From assembly GCA_022497155.1 (NCBI GenBank), contig MU385739.1, positions 62,001-126,000 of the forward strand: 64,000 nucleotides of DNA. Reading direction: 5' to 3'. The DNA comes from Whalleya microplaca. Lineage: Eukaryota; Ascomycota; Sordariomycetes; Xylariales; Xylariaceae. This document shows positions 33,661 through 44,042 of this stretch, in pieces. Within the stretch, counting starts at the first letter, position 1. Every line of letters starts with the position of its first letter. The position numbers were made by a program, and so were the translations under genes. Below the pieces are notes generated by a model, which was not told the DNA's origin, ran no database searches, and saw only the letters and a list, made by a program, of their open reading frames with translations.

Positions 33661-34614
33661 GAAACACGCAGCAATTGCTACGAATCATTGCCACGAATCA
33701 TTGCCACGATTTCATGAAAATGTAACGAACGAACGAAAAATGGATGACCTCGACTTGATTTTATTAGAATTTCAACAATCGTATAACGGCCAAACCCGCC
33801 ATCTTGGAGTTGCGTATAGAAGAAGATTAGACAGCGCTTGCTTTTTTTCCTATTCGCCTTTTTGTTATTAGCGAGTACTTACCTATCAACGTTGTCAACT
33901 ACCTATTATTACAAAATAGCAGGAGTGGAATTACCAATAACAATGACGGAGGGATCGGGATCTCGGACTTTTTCTGGCGTTGGCAAAGACGGCGGCCGAT
34001 CCAGGCCGCCCAAACAGCCAGAACATGCCAGGATGGTCCTAGCATGGTGCAAATGTGTGTGAATGTGGGGTAGATAAAGGAGAGGCCATCCGGGCGCATC
34101 TGGTTGATTTGCAGACTGCTGGGCCACATAGCCATATGGCGGGGTTCGACGGTGATGTCGACACCACTTACACATACCTAATCTGCCGTGAGGGGCAACT
34201 CCTCCTACACTAGCCAGCGAGCCTTTCGATGCCGCTCTAGCACCGTCGAATCGGCCAAATGTGGTGGTCGTAGGGGCACTTATAGGAAGAGGTCCCGATC
34301 TCCGCTCGCTGCTGTTTTGCTGTACCTACATATTTTATTGACAGAAAAGCTGAGGATGCGTTGTATGTTTTCTCCATTATTACGTGCATAGCTGTCCTCG
34401 TGTTGCTTCTGTTAGACATCAAAATCGAATGAGAATTCTATTCAACCGGCATCACCCAGTTCCTCTGCTGCTTCGTCAACTTGATCTACAAAACTTACCT
34501 CCTAAACTGTCCAAACTTCCATCCTACACTTCTCCTCCCTCCCACTTACACCACCAACACCACCCCATCAGTACCAGTAAACACAACATCACAACCCCCA
34601 TCACCCCGCCCAAA
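33661..34614. other. Intergenic region between secreted-protein and S-formylglutathione hydrolase genes
   Basis: Just after the stop codon, a 13-base unit (CGAATCATTGCCA) is repeated in tandem near 33680-33705 in the probable 3' UTR. No gene is recognised in the remainder. The last 150 bases are C/A-rich with few G (CACCACCAACACCACC), a typical leader for the gene at 34615. Confidence 0.5.
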
Positions 34615-35687
34615 ATGCCCTTCGAAACCAAAGCCACCATCGCCAACTTCGGCGGCAAGCTGCTCAAGCTCTCGCACGAGAGCACCAGCACCGGCACGCC
34701 CATGGCCGTGAACGTGTTCCTGCCGCCCGTGGCGCTGCAGAACTCCGCCAAGAAAGTGCCCGTGCTGCTCTACCTGTCCGGTCTAACCTGCACGCCAGAC
34801 AACTGCACCGAAAAGGGCTTCTTCCAGGCCGCGGCGGCAGCCTACGGGATCGCGGTCGTGTGGCCGGACACCTCCCCGCGGGGCGCGAACGTGGCCGGCG
34901 AGGCGGACGCCTGGGACTTCGGGACGGGCGCGGGCTTCTACGTGGACGCGACGGCGGCGCCCTGGAGCAAGAACTACCGGATGTACACGTACGTGACGGA
35001 GGAGCTGCCGGGCGCGCTGTTCACGGACCCGGCGTTCGCGGGCGTGCTCGACGCCCACCGCGTCAGCATCACGGGCCACAGCATGGGCGGGCACGGCGCG
35101 CTGACGGCGTACCTGCGCAACCCGGGCAAGTACCGCAGCGTCAGCGCGTTCGCGCCCATCGCGAACCCGAGCAAGTGTCCGTGGGGCGAGAAGGCGTTCT
35201 CGGGGTACCTGGGGGCCGATAATAAGGAGGCCTGGAAGCAGCACGATGCCACGGAGTTGGTCAAGGGCTGGAAGAATGGTGATTTGAGGGCCCTGGTCGA
35301 TGTCGGCACGGGGGATAACTTCTATAAGCAGGGCCAGCTGCTGCCTGAGAACTTCGAGAAGGCGGCGAAGGAGGCCGGCGTCCAGGGGTTGGAGGTGCGG
35401 TATCAGCCCGTGAGTTTTTATTCTCCTTCCTCCAATGTTTTATTACTTTCCTTCTATATGGCTTCTTCCCCTCATGCCCTTCTGCCGAATTCTTCGTGCA
35501 TGATGGAGGGATTTGGGGTATTTTCCTCGTGGAATCGAGATGCGTTACCTTCTCCTTAATCTACCAATAATAAACTTCATATCCAAGCTTACTAACGACT
35601 ATACCACAGGACTACGACCACTCCTACTTCTTCATGTCAACATTCGCCGCGGACCACGTCGCCCACGCCGCCAAGTACCTGTTCTAA
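34615..35687 (+). CDS. S-formylglutathione hydrolase (esterase D)
   Basis: Two exons, 34615-35409 and 35610-35687, give 290 residues, the family length. The protein shows the esterase-D fold: YLSGLTCTPDNCTEKGFFQ near the oxyanion hole, PDTSPRGANVAGE, YVTEELPGAL and nucleophile motif GHSMGGHGAL with Ser156. Asp234 in VGTGDNFYKQG and His269 in DYDHSYFF complete the triad. The His lies in the second exon, so splicing of the 200-nt intron is needed for activity. It hydrolyses S-formylglutathione to formate and glutathione, the second step of glutathione-dependent formaldehyde removal, in the cytosol. The chosen ATG is the first in the conserved frame; upstream in-frame codons to 34384 look like leader. 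Coding GC content is very high. The neighbouring gene is convergent. Confidence 0.95.
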
Positions 35688-36314
35688 GGGCTGCCTTCCA
35701 TATAAATGAGTTGTCACGGACACCACACCACGTATGTGGATCACAAAACACAGTAGACGCCAATTGGGAAAGCCCGCCAAGGGAGGGGCTGATGGCGACA
35801 ACAGGCACATACATAAAAACTAGGAAAAATAAAATATACACATCTATGCATGCAAAATAATTACATATGATAATTATGATCGGGCTAACTAGCTTTGCTA
35901 TGCTATCTGCAGTGTGAAGACCCTTTTCGAGGTACCTCCAAAAGCTCTCGTAGACTAAGCAGCTTTGATTGACACATATCAAACACACACATCGCTCCCC
36001 CTATGATCTCTATAAAGGTCAACGTATGCGTATGCGTATGCTATGCGTGTGCATCTGCGATGTAAAATTTGATCCAAAACAACAACAAAGCGTGGTATAT
36101 TAACAACGGGGTTTGGATATCATCATCTTCTGGCCACAAGAAAGTGTAGTTAGTTAGTTAGAACCTCCTCTCCCCCTCTCCTCTCTAAACCCCTCTCCCT
36201 CTCACTCTCTCGCCAACCAACCAACCAACCAACCAACCAAAATACCACCACCACCACCAAAAATTACTAGCCCATAAAAAGAATAAATAGGTCTTCATCA
36301 GCTAAATAACCTTA
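35688..36314. other. Convergent 3' region with simple repeats
   Basis: The 3' flanks of the S-formylglutathione hydrolase and Afi1-like genes meet here. The first half is AT-rich. The second half has GTATGC repeats near 36025, a pyrimidine run (about 36165-36212) and the CCAA repeat listed separately. No gene is seen. Confidence 0.5.
36213..36262. repeat. (CCAA)7 followed by (ACC)n simple repeat
   Basis: Seven tandem CCAA units run from 36213 to 36240, followed closely by ACC triplets (about 36245-36259). They lie about 55-100 bases beyond the stop codon of the Afi1-like gene, so probably in its 3' UTR. Confidence 0.85.
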
Positions 36315-38918
36315 CTAACTAATCCTCTTCTCAACCTCGGGGCTAAACCCCTCCTTCTCGAGCTTACTCTTCATCTCGGCCTCGGCCTCGCGGCGGATGC
36401 GGTGGAAGGCGAGCTTCTCGAAGCGGCTGAGCCCGCGCCACCAGTGCTGGCCCGCCTCGTGCTCGCTGATGCGCTCGAGCAGCTCCGACGTCTTGACGCG
36501 CACGTCGCGCTCCTTGTGGAACAGCCCCAGCGCCAGGTAGAACAGCCCCGCGTGCGACTCGGGCGCTACCGACAGCAGCAGGCACACCTCGTCGTACGAG
36601 TGCGTGTGCTTCGCGAACGACAGGTACACCTCCCGGCTCTGCGCCGGGTTCAGCCGCTGCGACCGCAGCCGGTCGTGCATGTGGTGCAGGTCGAGCCCCT
36701 TTAGGGGCTTGACGGTGTATAGTTGGGCGAGATCCTGTAATCACTTATCAGTTCCTAAATCTTTAGACATGATGGGGGCAAGATAGCTAGCTAGCTTTAC
36801 CTGGATGTAACTATAGTAGCTTCGGGTATTCCTCCAGCCCTCGATCCTACACACATTGCCAGCAAGCTCTTTCTGCTTGGCAGTCTCATCCGGCCATACG
36901 TAGCCGTGGCCGCCCGTGAAATGTTCGTGTTCATCACCTCCTATGTACAGCGCGCTGGCACCATAAACACTCTCTTCAAAGGCGGCCGCTATGCGCGTGA
37001 ACCTGACGACCCAGTCTCGCCACTTAGCGCGAACGACTCGCTCGCCATGTCTCGCCGCTATGCTCTTCAGGATGTCGCCCATGAACACCACATCTCCAGT
37101 AAAGTCTGCGGTTGAATTGCTTGAGCCGCTGAGCAGGTTCGCGAACGACGGGTGCTGCTGCTGGAAGTATACCAGCCCTTCGGTAATCGATGCCGATTCT
37201 ATCTTACTGCTGATCTTCATGCGTCCAGTTGGGAGATCACACAGCAGATCCCACCACTCTGGGTGCATTTCGAAGGTTGGGTTCGTTACTCCGGCAATGA
37301 AGCCGGGTACTTTTAATAAATCATCAACTTTGGTTAGATCTGTATATGGGAACGCATGTCGTGTAAATCCCCGTAATATGCCACCGGATGCGAGGGCGCA
37401 GGCCGCGAGTACTGCCTCTGCCACCTCGCCTGATGGCATACCGTGCCCGAGAAAGATTACCCTCTTCTGGGTCAGGAGTGCATTAGCGAGGACCATTATA
37501 GGATGGGTGCCCGGGCCGTTGGTGGTTAGGTGAGGGTGTATAGAAAACGGCTGCGGGGCCTTTGCATGGGGCTCCGAGAAGTTCTGTATCAGCTTGATGA
37601 GAGAGAAATCCCCGACCGTCTCCGGCATGATGGCCGTTGGGACCTTAACGGGGATCGGTATGCCCTTGTACATCACTCTGCTTTCGAACTCGTGCGTATC
37701 TCGCGGGACTGAGTACGCGGACTGGCTTTCGAGGTGAGCTTTGGTGCCCGCCCGCGATATCCCTTGCGGCTTAGGGGGGCTTCTGCTCGCGTCGAACGGT
37801 TCACCGACTTGGTCCTCGGCAAGTCGCATTTGTATCATCCGCTCAAACTTTTCGACGAAGAGATCCTTGTTGTTGCTAGATTGCAGGAGATACTTCTCCA
37901 GCAGGCTCAACTTTGGCATTAGGGAAAGGTCCATATTATTGACAGCTTCATAAAGCATCGACAAGGTTTCAGGAACTGGGGACTTGAAGTATTCTTCGAG
38001 CGCAAGTAACAAAAGGGGCTGGAATAGTTAGCGAAACGAATGGAGAAGAGAGATAGCAAGCACAACCACGTAGCTAACCTTATAGATATGCAAAAACGGA
38101 TGTCGTGTACATATAGCCATCGACTTGACTATAGCACCTCTTTTTACCGATTTGTCATGTCTTGTGTATACCAAATTCAATACGTATATCAACGGCGGCC
38201 CTTCTCCTCCTTCAGGTTCCGAGTCGGTCGAGACGTCATCATCCCAGCCATCTTCTTCTTCTCCCTCGTCTTCACCCTCTTCCTCACTCGTATCCTCTTC
38301 AGTGATGACCCCAGCAGCTCTGTCCCTCCTCCGTTTTCTGCGCCGTCGTCTTGCTTCTTTATCCTTCTGCTCTTCATCGTCCTCCTCCTGGCTCGTATCC
38401 TTGTGCAGGAAGAATATGGTCCAGTCCTGGTTGCGCGAATGTACCTGATCCGGCAACATGAGCTCGGCCAGCATATGCTCGTCTCCGGTTATCGCGACGG
38501 GATACTGATGCTCCATGACGGGGCCGCGGTCGATATCGAACGAGGCAACGAGGATATATTCGACATGGTTCTCGCCGTCTCGAGGGTATTGCGATCGCAG
38601 TCTCCTGGACGACTGGGCGTTCGGGTTACTCCGTCTTGGCACGGAGAGAGACGAGTGTTGAGAGGAGGCGGCGGTTCGGCTTCCAAACGACGAGGTCTTC
38701 GATTTCGAGCTAGGATCGGAGGTGCGATCGGTCTCAGTCACAGGCGGCTGAGGCGACCGCGGCGGACGCGAGCTCTGAGACATCTGGGAGGCGGAGCGCG
38801 AGGATGGAAAGGATGATAAAGAGGCGCGTTGTCCGTGGATGGCAGAAGCGCCATTGGAAAGGGAGTTGGCAGTGTTCGTTCGCGTGATATACGGCAACGA
38901 CATCTGCGTCGAGGCCAT
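36315..38918 (-). CDS. Afi1-like polarity/vesicle-traffic protein (Afi1 N-terminal plus SPA, DENN-like)
   Basis: Three exons on the minus strand, 38918-38079, 38018-36801 and 36734-36315, all join in phase 0 and give 825 residues. Residues 1-115 are Ser-rich and disordered. From about 120 the sequence [20 protein letters not shown], then [20 protein letters not shown] and WTIFFLHKD, is the N-terminal Arf3-docking domain of Afi1. A basic run ([11 protein letters not shown]) and a long acidic run follow. The central part is the SPA/DENN-like domain: [57 protein letters not shown] and [20 protein letters not shown]. The C-terminus is helical and charged. Yeast Afi1 binds the GTPase Arf3 at the plasma membrane and helps polarised growth, so a role in hyphal polarity is a fair inference. 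Introns are 60 and 66 nt, GT-AG. Confidence 0.9.
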
Positions 38919-39999
38919 GATAACTGACCGATTGTTCTCGTTTAAAGTAAGTATGTGTGATCGTCGCGGTGGGATGTACCGCTACTGGTGGGCTCCCTGT
39001 GACTCCCTGGTCGATAGTGTATATTCTATGTTAACGCCCAGGTCCTATATGCGACGGGGCTGTTTTGGCAGTTGAGTGATACAACAGATCTTCCCGGCAC
39101 AGGAGATTGGTCAGTCGGTCTAATTTATCAATTGCTCGATTGGTCAATTGGAAGTTGATGGTCCTTGGTCCCGTCTGCAGGGGGAATCGATCAGCGCCTC
39201 AACAATGCCATCCATCCATCTATCTACCTATGCCATTTGCTATCTCTTTCCCTCTATCGTCAAAGCGGGCTGGGCTGTTGATGCTGGCGGCTAAGGCGAT
39301 GGTGGTTGATGACGAGGATGATGAGGATGGTGACGATGATGCTGACCGGCGGCGAGGAGGTGGGAAAGGTTGAAAAGTCAAAGCATCAGGTCGGGCAATG
39401 GCCGAGACATGATCTGCTACATGGCCATCTCTTCGGTATTGTTTTGAACTTTAAAATGGTGTGCCATCTCCCTGAGCAGGGGTGAGCAGTGGTAGTGTAC
39501 GTGTAAAGGGAAAAAGGGTACGAAGGGTACGACACCAAAGTGAAAATGGGGTGGATAATGAGATATTGGCATATTGCCTTATTACTGCCCCTCCCCATTT
39601 ACTAGTACATACATTATAGTATATGTGTACCTCCGTGGGCATACATAATAAGGTGTGTAGCCAAGTAGTGTGGTACTGTTTACTATGTATTATAGTAGGC
39701 CATCTGTTCCCCTGTAACCCCCCTGTAAGTACCCCCTGCACCTGCTAAACATCAATTCAATTTCCCACCCAATCGTTCCCTCTTAGCGTCCTTAGCGTCT
39801 TCCAGCGCTTCCATACACCCCTGTAGCTTCCGCAACCCGCTCCGCTAGCCGACCCAATGCGACCACTAATTCCCCTCCGTCCACGCCCGATTCAGGGGCC
39901 GAGCGGCCCCCAAGCCTCTATCCAGTACTGTCTGTCCGTCCTTGGACCTCAGCTCGCTGCTTATCATACCTTAGTATGTAGTACATTACATACATATAT

Positions 40000-40118
40000 G
40001 TACATACATACATACATACATGCATACATACATACATACATACATACATACATACATACATACATACATACATACATACATACATACATACATACATACA
40101 TACATACATACATACATA
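40000..40118. repeat. (CATA)n microsatellite
   Basis: About 29 tandem copies of CATA/TACA run from 40000 to 40118, with one interruption (TGCATA at 40021). The tract is open in all + frames as His-Thr-Tyr-Ile and on the minus strand as Met-Tyr-Val-Cys, so translations across it are artefacts. Confidence 0.95.
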
Positions 40119-40485
40119 GTGGCATGGGTTGCCGCCACCTTCATCGCAAGACATAAGCCACAAGTCGCAATAAGCTTTTATCTCGCGAGCATCCAGGATC
40201 ATCCGTGTAACCCACGACTGGAAGCTCCATGGATGATTCGTATCAATGTATTTACAATATCTCTCCGAAACAACTTCAGCTTCCCCTTTCCGGCATCTCG
40301 TACGACCTAGGGAACACGGGGATGGCGTATACATGTAGGCTGGTAGGCAATGTCCATATGTAAGATCTTATGTACATTAAACCGGTGGAAACGTTTTCGG
40401 TAGGTTTGAAGCCCTCAAGCTCCTTATGTTCGTTCTTCTTACACAATCTATGACTACACGCATCGGTAAGCGTTTTGAAACCTCC

Positions 40486-40535
40486 TGTCCGACTAGGTTC
40501 CCATCCGGCTAGGTTTTTGTCCGGCTACATAGGTT
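40486..40535. repeat. Degenerate tandem repeat, about 16-18 bp unit
   Basis: Three related units, TGTCCGACTAGGTTC, ATCCGGCTAGGTTT and TGTCCGGCTACATAGGTTC, follow one another. They are non-coding and imperfect; function unknown. Confidence 0.5.
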
Positions 40536-41192
40536 CATTGGTCCGTTCCGTTGAGTATCTAAGAGATAGTGAAACCATCGTCTGAACCACGCCGCCAAAC
40601 TTGTTCATTGCAACCTATCTGCATAGCCCTGCGCAGACTATAGGATCACATCCAGTCTTAAGTTTCATAAATCGTCTAGGGCAAAACCACCTCCAATCAT
40701 ATAAATAGAGCATAAACTATTACCATTTTAAACCTACCTATCTATATTCAACGCAACATTTTATAGTATAATAGTAATGTGATGTATTATCTCCTCACAG
40801 CTTGCTCCGCGCATACACGACATACACACAACCAATCAGGTTGCAATACGATAGCCCGACGTGCAAAAGGGTTGTTCATCCTAATCATCAACTACTCACT
40901 CATAATTAATGTATACTATGAATTTTAGCAAGAAAACTCTTGAATTTCCTACCAGAACTCATAACACTACCAAAAAGATCTCATTCATTTATGTTCCTTC
41001 AAATGATATGATCATTGTCCCTTCCCTTGAGCGCTTTGTCAGGGGGGTCCTCCAATGGCATCCACGCATAGGCACAGATAAGAGTAACTAGAATGACAAA
41101 GAAGCCCGGACCGAGAGGAATCCGCTACTGAAAGCGTCACATTTATTTTATCAATTGGCAATATGGCTCGTACCTACGTAACACAAACCTAG

Positions 41193-41560
41193 GTGAAGGC
41201 ATCTATGTCTTGGCCGCAGCCAAGGAGAACATTCCCATTTTCGAGACCCCAGACCGACGCATCGGGTCGGAGTTCTCCGACCCGTACACGGAGCCCGGAT
41301 CCACGGCTCTCAAGGAGCACGGGCCAAAACCCAGCGTGCTACGATCGCCCGGCATCAGAAGGTCCTACACGGCTCCCAGGCTAATCTCGTCCCCGCTACT
41401 GCGATACCCTTTGACGGTCATGTGCGGTATATCTGCCTACTAACAAGGTGAAGAGGCGGAGGTGGATGTGGTCCGCCGTGCTGTACTGGAGAGGTAATCC
41501 GGATAGCTTTGTCGAGCTCCGCGATTACGGAGGGGGTGCTACGTTCTCCTTTTCGGGATA
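41193..41560 (+). pseudogene. GC-rich coding-like island, possible gene relic
   Basis: Inside an otherwise AT-rich, silent interval this stretch is GC-rich and translates with sensible, charged sequence. One piece reads AKENIPIFETPDRRIGSEF, another SPGIRRSYTAPRLISSPLLR, and a third, in a different frame downstream (about 41451-41500), EEAEVDVVRRAVLER. A CTACTAAC branch-like site lies between the frames (41434-41441), but the spacing is too short for a normal intron with the visible donors. It could be an eroded gene fragment or an unrecognised gene with small exons. I do not recognise a family. Confidence 0.25.
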
Positions 41561-43265
41561 AGAGAGGGAGAACACGTCGGCGCTGAACTGGTCAAGTATC
41601 TAATTAGTGATAATGCGCCACATCCGTACAATCCGTATAATTATGCGTTAGCAGACGCGGTGGTTAATTCATTATCATACACACTCTTTTCGTATTCGTC
41701 TTAGGCGTACCGCTAGCTACAGCTTCAATATAGGAGGTCATGACCTAGCCATATTAAGGGTATGTAGAGCCTCTCCAGGAGAAGATGACAGCAGAGACAG
41801 AAGATAAAAGTTGATTAGCTTCCTATATCCGATTTCTACATTGAGTCATAGGAAGGAGAGCTATAGCCTTAACATTGCATATTTTTGTGACGGCATCCAC
41901 ACTAGTTGGAAATTATATTTAGTTGCGTTACTCAAACTTGATAGTTGTTAGATTGATATTAGCAAAAAGTGATTGTTTCTCTCTATTCCCATAATTTTAT
42001 TTTAGAAAAGTCGAAAGGTCAGAATCTAATTTCAACTCATCAAAACATTGGATAGACCTACACTTTTACTTGTAGCTATAGAGATGAAATTTTTCCTACG
42101 AGACCAGTATGGTTAAGAAACTACTATTAATTAACATCTTTACTACGGTATTACCTTATGGTTATGAGTTTAAATTGATTTCCCCATATATATGTATTGT
42201 GTACGGCAATATCCTTGGTGAGACACGCTGTTTTTTGCCTCTTCGATCGTCCAGGTAGTTCTATGTGGGACACAGTATGTACCATCCCGAATTAAGTATC
42301 AGAAGAATTGGAAGAATAATATGTAGAATGACGACTATACTATCGGGAACAGTCAGCTATAGATGGTTGTGACAAGGGCTGTAAATCAGGGCTTGGAAAT
42401 ATATCAATTTAGCAATAATTCTCGAGGCCCTCTGAGGGTGCTTGTTGTTCTAAGTTTCAATCTGAGTCTGAGGTTCGGCGTTAGGTCTTTTATAGACCTG
42501 CTGCCGCGGTACGTATTCCTGGTACGTATTTAGTTTATTGCCGACGTAGCCGCCGTCTGGTAATTATACCTTTTGTTAGGCAGTTATATATTCTAACAGT
42601 ATCGAATAATATCTAATAGTACCTAATATATATACTCGTGCAGCATTACTGCATCTCGTATAGCTTCCAACAGGTCTTGGCTCCAATCGCCGTGTGACAA
42701 TGGTAGAGCTGTATAGGTTATCTTGAAATTGACTAGGTCTTGAACTATGGTCGGAGACGTAACTGCTCGGCTATGTCTATGTAGCGTACTCGCTGAGAGG
42801 GATATTGCGGTATGATGAGATTGATGGAAGATAAATGAATGCTATAATAGTAGATGTATATAATTTCGATACTAGATACTTGTTGTCCAGATATTAAGCA
42901 TCATTCTGCCTAAGGTATGAAAGCTCAGCTTGTCTAAGAGGACAGTGTGTTTGGTCAAGCTATAGAATTCAGGGGCTAAAAGAGATAGATCACATTGTAT
43001 AGATTGTCGAGACAAGTAATCTGCAGATCTAACATGCATATGCATGTAAGCGAAAAGTCATATACCAAGTGTTGCCCTCAAGTACCATAGGTCAGTCAAG
43101 TAGGACAAGAGACTGAGCTAAGGCATCTTCCTGTAGCAGACAACAACCGACTTTCTTGAAAACCCAACGCCGTCGCCCAAGCCAATCACCCGTTTCCGAC
43201 TCAGCCCCCATTTTTTGTAGTTTCAACTTTCGATATCCACCATTCAGTGCGGACCGCACTACAAC

Positions 43266-44042
43266 ATGCCTCTACTACTCGAAGAAGTGAGAAACGAGCA
43301 GGATTTTGACCAAATCCTGCCCGTTCTCTATGCCGCTTTTGGCGAACCGTATAACGCACTTCGGCAGTGGTTTATTCCAGTTCACACCAGCGTTGAAGCC
43401 GCCATTGAAGCCTCGAAAGCCCGAATGGTCAAGAACTGGAAGGCCCACGACAACCTCCACTGGATCAAGGTCACCGATTCAGAATCCGGTAAAATCGTCG
43501 GTGCAGCTGAATGGGAGATACGCCAGAAGGTGGATACACCTGGAGAGGCACAGAAGCCCATTAATGCTTCCTGGCATACTGAGGGGTCGGAGGAGAAGGA
43601 GTTCGCTGGAAAGCTCATCACAAGCCTGAAGGGTTTCATGAAGGACAGGATGACGCGACCTCACCTTGGTGAGGTGTTTCTTCTTTCCCCGCAGCATGCT
43701 AAGTCTATCGTGCTAATGAAATAACCAGAGCTAGAGCAGCTCGTTGTACACCCTGACCACCGCAGGCGAGGTGCTGGTAGGATGCTGACTAACTGGGGCA
43801 TCCAGAAAGCAGATGAGCTTGGGTTAGAGTCTTGTATCGAGGCCGTTCCATTTGCTATACCCATGTATGAGAAATACGGATATGGCCATATCGATGATCT
43901 TGAACCAGATGTGGCCATTCCGAATCCAAGTGCAAAATGGCAGGAATTCGCAGCCGAGGATCTACGAGTTGCAATGATGTGGCGACCGGCTGGCCATGAA
44001 AATCGTGCTGGGGTGGATAAGGCACCCTGGTTGGACGCTTGA
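43266..44042 (+). CDS. GNAT-family N-acetyltransferase
   Basis: Two exons, 43266-43668 and 43729-44042, give 238 residues. The intron (60 nt) has donor GTGAGG and a GCTAATG-like branch site. Splicing joins HLG to ELEQLVVHPDHRRRGAGRML, the acetyl-CoA-binding motif A of GNAT enzymes with the R-x-x-G-x-G/A loop at residues 146-151. The preceding strand IVGAAEWEI and the following region AVPFAIPMYEKYGYGHIDDL (motif B, with the usual YEKYGY) support the fold. This type of fungal GNAT is common and the acyl acceptor is usually unknown; it probably acts on a small molecule in the cytosol. The first ATG is used; a CCAAT-containing and C-rich leader precedes it. Confidence 0.9.

Larger units (their letters stand above)
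38919..43265. other. Gene-poor region with microsatellite and coding-like island
   Basis: This 4.3 kb begins with the promoter of the Afi1-like gene. It then holds a GATGAC-rich stretch (39300-39350), a large CATA microsatellite at about 40.0-40.1 kb and a short degenerate tandem repeat at 40486-40535. A GC-rich coding-like island lies at 41.2-41.6 kb. A strongly AT-rich part follows from 41.6 to 43.1 kb with no open frames of note. A CCAAT motif (about 43182) and a C-rich leader precede the GNAT gene. Confidence 0.5.

Noticed and set aside
34783..35244. Long Arg/Val/Ala-rich minus-strand frame within the S-formylglutathione hydrolase gene
   Set aside because: The + strand encodes the conserved enzyme with its full catalytic triad; the antisense frame is a GC-driven artefact.
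39857..40334. Open frames rich in His-Thr-Tyr-Ile or Met-Tyr-Val-Cys
   Set aside because: They are translations of the CATA microsatellite, which has no stops in these frames.
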